A model generated the notes under the pieces. That model was not told the DNA's origin, did no database searches, and saw only the letters and a program-made list of their open reading frames with translations. Position numbers and translations under genes: made by a program. From Pseudomonas agronomica (GTDB taxonomy: Bacteria > Pseudomonadota > Gammaproteobacteria > Pseudomonadales > Pseudomonadaceae): a DNA stretch of 61,184 nucleotides. Of the stretch, positions 17,155 through 26,298 are shown one piece after another; within the stretch, counting starts at the first letter, position 1, and each line of letters opens with the position of its first letter. The stretch spans positions 1 to 61,184 of the forward strand of contig NZ_JAOSHO010000001.1 of NCBI RefSeq assembly GCF_025917275.1. The letters run 5' to 3'.

Positions 17155-19553
17155 ACAGTTTTACGCACTCTGCCGAACACTCGCCTGCACTTGCATCATC
17201 AACGTTTGATCCTGCTTCCGGGACCTTGGTCGAGCGATTGCTGTTCAATCATCGCAGCATTTTGCTGGGCATCTGTGTGCTGCTCAGCCTGGTGCTCGGC
17301 TATCAGGCGCTGAGCCTGAAGCTCAATGCCGCCTTCGAAAAAATGATCCCCACGGATCACCCCTATGTGCAGAACTATCTGCAAAACCGCAGCCAGCTGG
17401 GAGAGGGCGGCAATACCTTGCGGATTGCGATCGAGGCCAGGCAGGGCAATATTTTAAGCGCCGCATACCTGGAAACGGTCAAGAAGATCAATGACGAAGT
17501 GTTCTTGCTCCCCGGTGTCGATCGGTCCTACATGAAGTCCCTCTGGACGCCGGCCACGCGCTGGATTGGCGTGACCGAGGAAGGCTTCGACGGCGGGCCA
17601 GTCATCCCGGACGATTACGACGGCTCGGCCAAAAGCCTGGAACAGGTGCAGCAGAACATCGAGCGTTCGGGCGAGGTGGGGCAGCTCGTGGCCTCCGATT
17701 TCAAGTCCAGCATCGTGCTCCTGCCGCTTCAGGAAAGCACCTCGGATAACGGTACTCCGCTGGACTACAACGCACTGTCAAACCGACTCGAACAGATTCG
17801 GGCCAAGTATGAAAACCAGGACATCAAGATTCATATCACCGGTTTCGCCAAGGTGGTGGGGGACCTGATGGACGGCATGCGGCAGATGCAGCTGTTCTTC
17901 GCCGCGACCCTGGTGATCTGCGCGCTCGTGTTGTTCTGGTACACCCGTTGTGTGCGCAGCACAGTGCTGGTGCTGCTGTGCTCGATCATCGCGGTGGTCT
18001 GGTTGCTGGGCTTGCTGCCGACCCTGGGGTTCGACCTGGATCCGTATTCAATCCTGGTGCCGTTCCTGGTGTTTGCCATTGGCTTGAGCCATGGCGCCCA
18101 GAAAATGAACGGCATCATGCAAGACATCGGGCGCGGTGCCGACAAGTTGGTGGCGGCGCGCTTCACTTTTCGCCGGCTGTTCTTGACCGGACTGATGGCG
18201 CTGGTGGCGGACGCCGTGGGCTTTGCGGTGTTGATGATCATCAAGATCCCGGTGATCCAAGACCTGGCGGTTACCGCGACCTTGGGTGTACTGACACTGA
18301 TCTTTACCAATCTGATCCTGCTGCCGATCTTGCTGTCATACACCGGCGTGAGCAAAGTGGCGGCGCAACGGGAAGCCGCCAACGACCGTTTTTCCCAGCT
18401 GGACGCCCATCACGCGCGGCATCCGCTCTGGGCTTTCCTGGATCGCTTCACCGAACGCAAATGGGCCACCGGCGCGATCCTCATCGGAGGGGTGCTGGGG
18501 GCGGTGGGCTTTGCCATCAGTCTTCACGTCAAGATTGGCGACTTGAATCCCGGCGCACCGGAGCTGCGTCCCGAGTCGCGCTACAACACCGACAACCGCT
18601 TCATGGTCAGCAATTTCTCCGCCAGCAGTGACAAGTACGTGGTGATGGTCAAGACCCCGCAGTATTTCTGCGCCAATTATCAGACGTTGGTAACAGTGGA
18701 CGCCCTGGAGGCGCAACTGCAGCAGCTGCCGGGCGTGGTGTCCACCACCTCCCTGGCGGCATTGAGCAAGCAGGCCGCCGCCGGCATGAACGAGGGCAGC
18801 ATGACCTGGTATGAGATCCCCCGTAACCAGGGGCTGCTCAATGCAATCATCACCCGCGCACCACGGGAGTTGTTCAACCAAAATTGCGATCTGCTGACGG
18901 TGTACGTCTACCTCACTGACCACAAGGCCGACACGCTCACTCGCGTGGTGCAGACCGTCGAGCAGTTCGCCGCGAGCCATGACAGCGATCAGATTCAATT
19001 CCTGAACGCGGCGGGCAATGCGGGGATCGAGGCTGCCACCAACATCGTCGTGAAGCGTTCGAACGTGCAGATGTTGTTCATGGTGTACATAGCGGTCATT
19101 GCCCTGTGTTTCATCACGTTCAGGTCCTGGCGAGCCGTGGTCTGTACGGTGTTGCCGTTGATGCTCACGTCCGTGCTGTGCGAAGCCTTGATGGTGGGGC
19201 TCAACATTGGCGTAAAGGTGGCGACCCTGCCAGTGATTGCCTTGGGGGTGGGAATCGGTGTGGATTACGCGCTCTACATCCTCAGCGTGACGCTTGCCAA
19301 CCTGCGCAATGGTTCAAGCCTGTCGGATGCCTATTACCTGGCGCTGTTGTCCACCGGCAAGGTCGTGGTGATGACCGGGATTACCTTGGGCGTGGCGGTG
19401 ACCACCTGGGTGCTGTCGCCGATCAAGTTCCAGGCTGACATGGGTATTTTGCTGGGTTTCATGTTCGTCTGGAACATGGTGGGGGCGTTGATCCTGGTGC
19501 CCGCTCTCGCGCATTTTCTCCTCAAGCCCAGGCCACAACCCGTGAGTATTTAA
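17151..19553 (+). CDS. MMPL/RND-superfamily transporter
   Basis: This 800-residue inner-membrane protein of the RND superfamily is of the MMPL/predicted exporter type. It has two homologous halves: one transmembrane helix near residue 40 followed by a periplasmic loop, a five-helix bundle around 245-400 (LFFAATLVICALVLFWYTR, SILVPFLVFAIGLSHGAQKM), a second helix and loop, and a last bundle around 640-790 (LPVIALGVGIGVDYALYIL). Many members move lipids or hydrophobic molecules driven by the proton gradient. It overlaps the YCF48-like gene (ATGA) and abuts the FMN reductase. A role in moving the lipophilic substrate of this island is inferred; direction of transport cannot be read. Confidence 0.88.
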   Translation: MNSFTHSAEHSPALASSTFDPASGTLVERLLFNHRSILLGICVLLSLVLGYQALSLKLNAAFEKMIPTDHPYVQNYLQNRSQLGEGGNTLRIAIEARQGNILSAAYLETVKKINDEVFLLPGVDRSYMKSLWTPATRWIGVTEEGFDGGPVIPDDYDGSAKSLEQVQQNIERSGEVGQLVASDFKSSIVLLPLQESTSDNGTPLDYNALSNRLEQIRAKYENQDIKIHITGFAKVVGDLMDGMRQMQLFFAATLVICALVLFWYTRCVRSTVLVLLCSIIAVVWLLGLLPTLGFDLDPYSILVPFLVFAIGLSHGAQKMNGIMQDIGRGADKLVAARFTFRRLFLTGLMALVADAVGFAVLMIIKIPVIQDLAVTATLGVLTLIFTNLILLPILLSYTGVSKVAAQREAANDRFSQLDAHHARHPLWAFLDRFTERKWATGAILIGGVLGAVGFAISLHVKIGDLNPGAPELRPESRYNTDNRFMVSNFSASSDKYVVMVKTPQYFCANYQTLVTVDALEAQLQQLPGVVSTTSLAALSKQAAAGMNEGSMTWYEIPRNQGLLNAIITRAPRELFNQNCDLLTVYVYLTDHKADTLTRVVQTVEQFAASHDSDQIQFLNAAGNAGIEAATNIVVKRSNVQMLFMVYIAVIALCFITFRSWRAVVCTVLPLMLTSVLCEALMVGLNIGVKVATLPVIALGVGIGVDYALYILSVTLANLRNGSSLSDAYYLALLSTGKVVVMTGITLGVAVTTWVLSPIKFQADMGILLGFMFVWNMVGALILVPALAHFLLKPRPQPVSI

Positions 19554-20132
19554 ATGACTGTAACGATAAATATCCTGGGCTTGTCCGGCAGCCTGCGTCG
19601 GCAGTCGGCACATACAGCGATCCTGCGTACAGTGGCCGAACGATTGCCTGAGCATGTCCGGTTGACGCTCCATGGATTGGACAGTATTCCCCCATATAAC
19701 GAGGATGATGATGGCGCTCATGCGCCACAGGCCGTGATTGCCTTGCGCGCCGCCGTGGCGGCGGCCGATGGGGTATTGATCGGCTCGCCGGAGTACAACC
19801 ACGGTATGTCCGGCGTGTTGAAAAATGCGTTGGACTGGTTGTCCCGTCCTCATGGGAAATCGGTGCTGCAGGGCTGTCCGGTATTGAGTTTCACTGCCTC
19901 GCCGGCATTCACCGGAGGGGTGCGTGCGCATCAGCAACTCAATGAAACGCTGTGGGCGATCCAGGCGGTGCAGGTCGTCTACCCGCAGATCGTGATCGGT
20001 AACGTGACCAGTAAAATAGATCAGGGGAAGCTACGGGACGAATCAGCCCGGGCTTTTTTATTGGATGGAGTTGGCGTGTTGATCACGCAGATCGCTAACG
20101 CGCCTATGAGAGGACGTTCACGTTGCTCTTGA
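19554..20132 (+). CDS. NAD(P)H-dependent FMN reductase
   Basis: This 192-residue flavodoxin-fold reductase of the ChrR/FMN_red family has LGLSGSLRRQSAHTAILR (phosphate-binding loop of FMN, residues 8-25), PEYNHGMSGVLKNALDWLSRP (family signature near 80-100) and a GG-containing loop (FTGGVRAHQQL). Such enzymes reduce free flavin, quinones or chromate. The start codon directly follows the MMPL stop, so translation is coupled. It is the last gene before the right island boundary, whose copied tRNA terminator probably ends this operon. It could supply reduced flavin or reduce quinones formed in the pathway, but no flavin-dependent two-component oxygenase partner is visible in the island. Confidence 0.88.
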   Translation: MTVTINILGLSGSLRRQSAHTAILRTVAERLPEHVRLTLHGLDSIPPYNEDDDGAHAPQAVIALRAAVAAADGVLIGSPEYNHGMSGVLKNALDWLSRPHGKSVLQGCPVLSFTASPAFTGGVRAHQQLNETLWAIQAVQVVYPQIVIGNVTSKIDQGKLRDESARAFLLDGVGVLITQIANAPMRGRSRCS

Positions 20133-20222
20133 TGCCCGCTGGAAACGAGTCCAGAATTAAGTCCATTACCGCTTCAGGAATAACGGAAACCCTTTATATT
20201 TCAATGGGTCGGACACCTGATA

Positions 20223-20283
20223 CGAGTCTCGTTTCCCGCTCCAAGATTCAGAAAAAAGCCACTCAGATGAGTGGCTTTTTTTT
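20223..20283 (+). repeat. Right attachment-type direct repeat (duplicate tRNA-Gly 3' end)
   Basis: This is a perfect 61 bp copy of 4556-4616. It contains the last 21 bp of tRNA-Gly including CCA, the spacer and the terminator, but no preceding tRNA body. It marks the right boundary of the island. The 133 bp from here to the next gene hold nothing recognisable. Confidence 0.9.
20258..20283. terminator. Duplicated tRNA-Gly terminator, reused at island end
   Basis: The same 8 bp stem (GCCACTCA/TGAGTGGC) with a GA loop and eight T as at 4591. It ends the rightward island operon after the FMN reductase and can act on the leftward strand for the binding-protein gene that stops at 20417. Confidence 0.9.
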
Positions 20284-20416
20284 GTGCCTGAATTTTATAG
20301 GCAGAGGCGCGAGTTCGTTGGTCCCTCAAAGGGTTCTGGCCGGTGGACGCACCTGAAACCCAAACACTCGACGCTGATGTAATCGGGCCGGCGCCTCCAA
20401 CGCAGGCGCGCTTGGA

Positions 20417-21394
20417 TCATGGCGCCCATATCTGTGCATTACGGGCATCCACTGCCTTGGGCAACAGCCCCGCCGCAAAAAACGCATCGGCGATGTTCTG
20501 TTGTTCTTCAAGCTGATCGGCTTTTACCGGCTGGACCTGATAGCTGCGATGGGCGTTGGCGGCCTCGACCGTTTCCGCATCCAGATTTCCCCATAAAGGC
20601 CCCAGCGCCTGAGCCGCGTCGCGAGGATGGTTCTTGACCCAGTGCCCGGCCTCCTCAAGCTGCTCGTAAACCAGCTTGAGCACTTCGGGATGCGCCTTGG
20701 CGTAGGCATTGCCGGTCAGGTAGTAACGTTTGTAGCTCGCCAGCCCGGTTCCGTCAGCCAAGGTACGTGTCGGCAGTTGACGTTGCACACCACTGAGGAA
20801 GGGCTCCCAGGTGACCCAGGCATCGACTTTCCCGTTCTCGAACGCGGCCCGGCCATCGGCGGGCGTCAGATAAGCGGGTTCTATGTCGGAGAACTTCAAG
20901 CCGGCCTTTTTCAGGGCCGCGATCAACAGATAGTGGGCGCCGGCAGCCTTGGTGACCGCGACTTTCTTGCCTTTCAAATCCGCCAGTTGCTGCAACGGTG
21001 AATCCTTTCGCACGACGATGGCCTGGGCTGAAGGCGAGGGTGCTTCCTGGGCGAAGTATGTCAGCTTGGCCTGGGCGGCCTGGGCAAAGATCGGCACGGT
21101 ATCGGCCACGTCGGCGCTGACGTCGACATTGCCAACGTTCAGTGCTTCCAGCAGTGGCAAGCCGCTGGGGAACTCGTGCCAGCTCACATCGGTGTTGGCT
21201 TCGGCGAGTGCCTTTTCCAACTTGCCTTGGGTTTTGAGCAGCGTGATCAGGGTCGACGACTTCTGGTAGCCGATGCGCAGGGTTTCCCGTGCCTGGGCCG
21301 GGAGCGCAAGGGCCGACAAGAATAATACAACGACCGCGCCGGCCAGGGCGGGACGACGGAATATCGCCCCTGGGTTCTTGATCAGTCTGGACAT
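20417..21394 (-). CDS. Sulfonate-type ABC transporter substrate-binding protein
   Basis: This 325-residue periplasmic binding protein resembles SsuA. The signal peptide ends at LPAQA before RETLRIGYQKSSTLITLLKTQG, the usual SsuA/TauA opening. Other family marks are SWHEFPSGLPLLEALNVGNVD, VVRKDSPLQQLADLKGKKVAV and GKVDAWVTWEPFL. These proteins deliver alkanesulfonates to an ABC importer during sulfur limitation. No permease or ATPase lies beside it, so it must share one elsewhere. The ATG at 21394 is favoured because it gives a compact signal peptide. It lies downstream of the TonB-receptor gene in the same direction. Confidence 0.87.
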   Translation of the reverse strand: MSRLIKNPGAIFRRPALAGAVVVLFLSALALPAQARETLRIGYQKSSTLITLLKTQGKLEKALAEANTDVSWHEFPSGLPLLEALNVGNVDVSADVADTVPIFAQAAQAKLTYFAQEAPSPSAQAIVVRKDSPLQQLADLKGKKVAVTKAAGAHYLLIAALKKAGLKFSDIEPAYLTPADGRAAFENGKVDAWVTWEPFLSGVQRQLPTRTLADGTGLASYKRYYLTGNAYAKAHPEVLKLVYEQLEEAGHWVKNHPRDAAQALGPLWGNLDAETVEAANAHRSYQVQPVKADQLEEQQNIADAFFAAGLLPKAVDARNAQIWAP

Positions 21395-21503
21395 GGCATT
21401 CTCGACATTGACTAAAGATGGGGTAAACACCCAAGAATCCTATTGTTCTAAAAAACAATTTATAAATACTTTTTGAGTATTAGCTTAAGCGGTTTTTCAG
21501 GCG

Positions 21504-23636
21504 TCAGAGGTCGTAACGCACAGACAGCAAGAGGGTTCGCGGGTCGTTGACGGAGTAGTAGCGGGCGCCGCTGGAGGGCACGTAGCCGACGGCCTGGGGG
21601 TAGGCGCGATCGAGCAGGTTTTTCACCGACAGCGTGGTGGTCCAGTGACCGTCGCCGGAGATGTAGCGGGTGTTGGCGTTCCAGAAGGTCTGCTGGGGAA
21701 TTTCCTGGACGTCGTCGTTCAACGCGTTGGCGTAGGACCTGGTCTGAAACTGGGCATCGGTGCCGGCCAGCCAGGTGCCGGGCAATCCGGCAGGGACGGT
21801 GTAGTTCAGGCCGACGCTGGTGTTCCAGCGCGGCGAGTACACCAGTTGCTTGCCGTTGGCATCGACCCCGGCGCCGCTGGCGTTTTCGAAGTCGTCATAC
21901 TGGCTTTGCAGGTAACCGAGGTTGAAGGTCAGTTGCAGGTCGTTGGTCAGTGCGCTGAGGGTCTCCAACTCGACGCCGTAGGTGTGCGCCTGGCCAACGT
22001 TGGTCCGCAGGCTCACCCCCAGCGCCGGGTCGTAGGCGTTGGTCTGCAGGTCCTTGTAGTCGTTGTAGAACAGTGCGAGGTTGGCGCGCAGGCGGCGGTC
22101 GAAGAAGTCGCCTTTGAAGCCGGTTTCCCAAGTGGTTACGTCTTCCGGAGAAAACGCCTGCTCGGCGGCAGCCTGGGTCGGCGCGCGGTTGTCGTAGCCG
22201 CCGGCCTTGAAGCCTTTGGCGACGTAGGCGTACTGATTCAGATGCGGCGTCCAGGCGTATTCGAAACCGAGTTTCGGGCTGGTGGACTGCCAGGATTTGC
22301 TCGAGTCGGCCGTGAAGTTGGTGCCGGTGATCTGGCGGTTGGTGGTGACGGCGTAGTTGGTGTAGTCGAAATTCTTGTGTTCGCGAGTGAACCGTAGCCC
22401 GGCGATCAATGACAGTTGCTGCGTAACCTTGTAGCTGCCCTGGCCATACAGCGCATAGCTTTCGGTATCGGTCGTACTGTACTGGCCCTGGCCGATCACC
22501 TGGTTGCGGGCAATCGAATAGGTGAGGCTGTCGCGCTCGGCGTCGAACTTTTCCCGGTACAGGTACAAGCCCGTGCTGAAACTGAAATCTTCATAGTCGC
22601 CGTTGAGCTGGAACTCCTGGGTGGCGTAGTCCTGCTTGTAGGTGATCAGACTGTTCTGGATCAGGGCGGCCTGGCCGGAGTTGTCGTAATCCACGGGCTG
22701 GTTGAACGCCGAATAGGCCGTCACCGACTTGAAGTTCAGGTGATCATCAATGCTGTAGATCGCCCGCAGCACCGAGCTGCCCTGGTCGAGACGGTTCTTT
22801 GGATTGAGACTGCTGTAGCTCTTGAACTTGTCGAAGTGGCCGTCGGCGTCGAAGGGTGTGTAGCTGGTGGTGTCGCCGCGGTCGAAGGTGCCGGCCAGGG
22901 TCAGTTGTACATCCCAGGGCGAATCGATGGGGTTGAAACGCAGCTTGCCGCGGTACGACTGGAGGTCGACGTTGTTCACATCCTCGCCGCGCGTGGGATT
23001 GGAAACCGTGCCGTCGCGGGTCAGGCGGATCGCCGAGAAGCTGCCGAACAAAGTGTTGTCCACCAGCGGGCCACTGATCAGCAGACGACCGTTCTGGGCG
23101 TTGTAGTTACCGGCGCCGAGTTCGAAGAAACCGCGGGTTTCCTGGGTCGGGTCGCGGGTGATCACACGGATCGCGCCGGCGCTGCTGTTGCGCCCGTAAA
23201 GCGTGCCTTGCGGGCCGCGCAGGACCTCGACGCGCTCGACGTCGTTGAAGTCGAGCATCGAGGAAATCGCCCGGGGGATGTACAGGTCATCGGCGTAGAC
23301 CGCCACGGCCGCTTCCTGGATCGGATCGGTTTCGCCAATGCCGCGGATCCCGTAGGTCTGGGCGCTGTAGGAGATCGACTGGCGGCTGAGGGTCAGGTTC
23401 GGCACTTGTCCGGAGAGATCACGAATGCTCTTGATCTGCTTGTCTTCCAGAGCGTTTTCGTCGAACGCGGAGATCGCCAGCGGTGCTTTCTGCAAATCCT
23501 CGCTGCGATGTTCCGCCGTGACGGTGACGACGGGGAGGGCGCCCTCCTGGGTGTTTTCGTCGGCGTGGGCCGACAATCCGAACAGGGCCAGCGATACGGC
23601 TAGCGCCAGACGGTTGGAAGTGAAGGTGTCGTGCAT
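21504..23636 (-). CDS. TonB-dependent outer-membrane receptor
   Basis: This 710-residue receptor has a signal peptide (LALAVSLALFGLSAHA), a TonB-box-like LPVVTVTAE, a plug domain (DLSGQVPNLTLSRQ, VEVLRGPQGTLYGRNSSAGAIRVITRDP, about 70-185) and a C-terminal 22-strand barrel. It is not preceded by a signalling extension, so it is not a transducer type. It imports a large or scarce substrate using TonB energy. Its place beside sulfonate-type binding proteins suggests organosulfur compounds rather than iron-siderophores, which is inferred from context. The ATG at 23636 begins the signal peptide; the frame extends upstream without functional features. Confidence 0.92.
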   Translation of the reverse strand: MHDTFTSNRLALAVSLALFGLSAHADENTQEGALPVVTVTAEHRSEDLQKAPLAISAFDENALEDKQIKSIRDLSGQVPNLTLSRQSISYSAQTYGIRGIGETDPIQEAAVAVYADDLYIPRAISSMLDFNDVERVEVLRGPQGTLYGRNSSAGAIRVITRDPTQETRGFFELGAGNYNAQNGRLLISGPLVDNTLFGSFSAIRLTRDGTVSNPTRGEDVNNVDLQSYRGKLRFNPIDSPWDVQLTLAGTFDRGDTTSYTPFDADGHFDKFKSYSSLNPKNRLDQGSSVLRAIYSIDDHLNFKSVTAYSAFNQPVDYDNSGQAALIQNSLITYKQDYATQEFQLNGDYEDFSFSTGLYLYREKFDAERDSLTYSIARNQVIGQGQYSTTDTESYALYGQGSYKVTQQLSLIAGLRFTREHKNFDYTNYAVTTNRQITGTNFTADSSKSWQSTSPKLGFEYAWTPHLNQYAYVAKGFKAGGYDNRAPTQAAAEQAFSPEDVTTWETGFKGDFFDRRLRANLALFYNDYKDLQTNAYDPALGVSLRTNVGQAHTYGVELETLSALTNDLQLTFNLGYLQSQYDDFENASGAGVDANGKQLVYSPRWNTSVGLNYTVPAGLPGTWLAGTDAQFQTRSYANALNDDVQEIPQQTFWNANTRYISGDGHWTTTLSVKNLLDRAYPQAVGYVPSSGARYYSVNDPRTLLLSVRYDL

Positions 23637-23967
23637 GGTGAACCCCGGGTGTGTGCAGTGGCTGCGTTGGCGTTGTTTTTTCGGGCAAGGCGTTGCCACA
23701 GTCATGGCTTGGAAGGCATGGCGGCGTTGGCTTGGGCCGGTTTCGGGTTGGGTGTCGCAGTTGACCGTGGGGTGGTGTCGGCCGGGAAAACGTACAGTTC
23801 CGAGAGCCTCCACCTGGTCAGGGGTCGGTGATGGTTGTAACAGTATTTGTATAACCGGGCGCTGTAAAAGTCCGTTTTGTTATAAGTTAATTATAAAAAA
23901 TAGACATTACTATTAATAATAAAATGCACAATGTTAATGTTGTACCGATGCGTGCATGCACAAGAAA
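23637..23967. other. Intergenic region upstream of the TonB receptor
   Basis: About 330 bp without a convincing gene. It is A+T-rich near 23870-23935 and probably contains the promoter of the receptor gene on the minus strand. The G+C-rich part next to the receptor is an open-frame extension that I do not regard as coding. The REP pair follows. Confidence 0.5.
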
Positions 23968-24059
23968 CTGTGGGAGCGAGCCTGCTCGCGAAAGCGTTGG
24001 GTCAGTCGACATCATCGTTTACTGACACACCGCCTTCGCGAGCAGGCTCGCTCCCACAG
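23968..24059. repeat. REP/BIME pair (Pseudomonas type)
   Basis: Two oppositely oriented 25 bp arms, with GTGGGAGCGAGCC core and inverse, at 23968-23992 and 24035-24059. They are separated by 42 bp. Each arm has its own internal palindrome (GCGAGCCTGCTCGC). This is a common Pseudomonas extragenic element at operon ends; here it follows the 2-hydroxyacid dehydrogenase gene, which stops at 24104. Confidence 0.92.
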
Positions 24060-24103
24060 GTTACTCTTTCCCCAAGGGTTTCCTTTCGCCAAATCGAGCC
24101 GGG

Positions 24104-25063
24104 TCAATACCCGCGCTGTACATCCGCCAGGTTCTCCGGCACCCATCCGGCCAGGAAACGCTCCAGATTCGCCAGGAAGCTGTCGGCGATTTCGTAGCGA
24201 CTGTTGCTGGAAATCGCCGAGGTGTGGGGGGACAGACGCATCCTGGGATGGGTGTAGAACGGATGGCCATCGGGCAGTGGTTCCGGTTCGGTGACGTCCA
24301 GGGATGCGAGGCCGATGAGTCCGCTGTCCAGCGCCTCAAGCAACGCGTCCTGGTCCAGCAAGCCGCCCCGGGCGATGTTGATCAGGTGCAGGCCCGGCTT
24401 GGCGCTGGCGAGCACGGTGCTGTTGACGATGTGCCGGGTTGCTTCGGTCAATGGCGCGGCCAGCACGAGGTGATCGGATCGGGAAAACAGCGCATGGATA
24501 TCTCGTGCTGCCTCGATGCCCTCGACGTCGAAAGGGGTCTGGCTCTGGCGCAACGCCAATACGTTGATGCCCAGGGCATGAGCCTTGATCGCCAGGCTGC
24601 GACCAATCGCACCAAACCCCAGGATTCCCAATGTGCTGCCCTTGAGGGGCGCCAGGGCGCTGAAATTCCATTGCGCATCGTGCACCCAGATATCCGGTAG
24701 CCGCTTGGCTGCGGCAAAGATCGCGGCCAGGGCGAATTCGGCGATGTTCTCGGCGGCGCTGCCCCGGGAGGTGCTCACGGGTGGGCCGTCGAAAAGCCAT
24801 CTGGGGTAGAAGTCGATACCCGAAGACACCACCTGGACCCATTTCAAGCCGTACGGCCAACCCGGAGGTGGCGTGTCCGGGGCCAGATAACCGCGCACAT
24901 TGATCGGCCGCGCCAGCAATACAGTGGCGGTGGCCGGCAGATCGCTGGGAACACCGGCCGGTACGGCAAGTACCTCGCTGCCAGGGTGTGTCAGCGCGAG
25001 GCGCTGGCGAATCACATCGTTGAAGTCTTCATCCAGTTGGCTGGCGATCACAAGCGTGCTCAT
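24104..25063 (-). CDS. D-isomer-specific 2-hydroxyacid dehydrogenase family protein
   Basis: This 319-residue NAD(P)-dependent dehydrogenase has the nucleotide-binding domain inserted in the substrate domain. GSTLGILGFGAIGRSLAIKAHALG (about 145-168) is the Rossmann GxGxxG motif. LINIARGGLLDQDALLEAL carries the catalytic Arg region, DVTEPEPLP the catalytic Glu, and SPHTSAIS the catalytic His. The true start is the ATG at 25063, which overlaps the acyl-CoA dehydrogenase stop (ATGA). It is the last gene of a leftward sulfur-type operon and precedes a REP element. A reductase for a 2-oxo acid left after desulfonation is a possible role. Confidence 0.87.
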   Translation of the reverse strand: MSTLVIASQLDEDFNDVIRQRLALTHPGSEVLAVPAGVPSDLPATATVLLARPINVRGYLAPDTPPPGWPYGLKWVQVVSSGIDFYPRWLFDGPPVSTSRGSAAENIAEFALAAIFAAAKRLPDIWVHDAQWNFSALAPLKGSTLGILGFGAIGRSLAIKAHALGINVLALRQSQTPFDVEGIEAARDIHALFSRSDHLVLAAPLTEATRHIVNSTVLASAKPGLHLINIARGGLLDQDALLEALDSGLIGLASLDVTEPEPLPDGHPFYTHPRMRLSPHTSAISSNSRYEIADSFLANLERFLAGWVPENLADVQRGY

Positions 25064-26247
25064 GGAATGTCCTTTTTCTGGCGTTGGGCGAACACTGCCT
25101 TGCCGACGCCTTGCAGCACGGCATCGTTTTGCGGGGTGTGGACGCGGCTGCACAGAACATCGCGGTAATGCCGTTGCAGCGGATTGTGCCGTGACAGGCC
25201 GGGATTGCCGGACGCTTCGATGGCGAGCTCGACCGCACGGATCGCGTTGCCAGTCACCAGATACTTCAACTGCGCGGCGTGTTGGGTCGGGGTAAGCCCC
25301 TCGGCGGCGGCATCCAGCAGGCTGCGGTTGGCGAACAGCAGGGTATCGATGTGCCCGACGATTTCCTGGAAACGCGGCAGCGTCGCCAGCGCGGCACCGA
25401 GGTTGGACGGCTTGCGTTGTTCCAGCCAACCGACAAACCAATCACGCGCGGCTTGGGCGACACCGTCATACACCGCTGCCAGCAACACCGCCATCCACAG
25501 GAAGCCCTCGCTGTCGAGTTCCGGCTGCGGCGCACTCCAGGGGCTGACGCTGACGGCGTGATCCAGCGGCACCAACACGTTGTCGAACAGCACTTCGTGG
25601 CTGCAGGTGGCGCGCATGCCCAAGTGATCCCAGTCCTCGACGATGCTGATGCCTGGCGTATCCCGGTTGACCAGCCAGGCGCCCACCAGCGGGTCTTCAT
25701 CGGTGCTGCGGGCCCAGACGCTGAACCAGGTCAGGCCATGGCTGCCCGTGGAATAGATTTTTCGACCGCTGATTCGCCAGCCTTCCGAGGTGCGCCTGGC
25801 AATGGTCGCCGGCAAACCGCCACGGGCCGGAGTGCCCAGGTCGGGTTCGACGCGCAAGGCATTGATCAGCGCACCGTCGCGAACGGCATCCTGGGCCACG
25901 CGCAAGCGCAATGCTTCGGGCCAGCTCCGGCTGTCCTGCAGGCGCGAGTGCTGGAGATATTGCATCACCAGAATCAGCGCTGTTGAGGGTTCGCCCTTGG
26001 CGACCGCCGCAATGACGTTGCGTGCCTGCGCCAGGCTGGCACCACCGCCGCCGAGTGCCTTGGGCACCGTCAGGGCCAACAGGCCGTGTTCGTGCAACAG
26101 CTTGAAGTTCTCCCGGGGGAATTCACCGCTCTCGTCATAGACGTGGGCGGTGGCGCCCAATCGTTGGCTGAGGCGTTCGAGCACGGTGTCGAAGTCGGCG
26201 ACGTCGACCGATTGCAACAAGGGCGGACGTAAAGAGGAAAGACTCAT
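25060..26247 (-). CDS. Acyl-CoA dehydrogenase-family monooxygenase (DszC/SfnB-like)
   Basis: This 395-residue flavoprotein has the acyl-CoA dehydrogenase fold: helical N-terminal domain (FKLLHEHGLLALTVPKALGGGGASL), beta-domain (ISGRKIYSTGSHGLTWFSVWARS) and C-terminal helices (CSRVHTPQNDAVLQGVGKAVF). The usual catalytic Glu of true fatty-acyl dehydrogenases is not evident. The sequence fits the DszC/SfnB branch, which uses reduced flavin and oxygen or assists in dimethylsulfone/sulfonate use. Genes on either side are an LLM monooxygenase and sulfonate-type binding proteins. Translation is coupled to the downstream dehydrogenase. Function by family and context; substrate unknown. Confidence 0.85.
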   Translation of the reverse strand: MSLSSLRPPLLQSVDVADFDTVLERLSQRLGATAHVYDESGEFPRENFKLLHEHGLLALTVPKALGGGGASLAQARNVIAAVAKGEPSTALILVMQYLQHSRLQDSRSWPEALRLRVAQDAVRDGALINALRVEPDLGTPARGGLPATIARRTSEGWRISGRKIYSTGSHGLTWFSVWARSTDEDPLVGAWLVNRDTPGISIVEDWDHLGMRATCSHEVLFDNVLVPLDHAVSVSPWSAPQPELDSEGFLWMAVLLAAVYDGVAQAARDWFVGWLEQRKPSNLGAALATLPRFQEIVGHIDTLLFANRSLLDAAAEGLTPTQHAAQLKYLVTGNAIRAVELAIEASGNPGLSRHNPLQRHYRDVLCSRVHTPQNDAVLQGVGKAVFAQRQKKDIP

Positions 26248-26298
26248 GGCGGGTTCACTCGATCAAAAAGGTAAGCGCCTGCTACAGCCCGGCAGGGC

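Noticed and set aside
20123-20356. 77-residue open frame spanning the right island repeat
   Set aside because: It runs through the duplicated tRNA end and the terminator, has no ribosome site of note and no family likeness.
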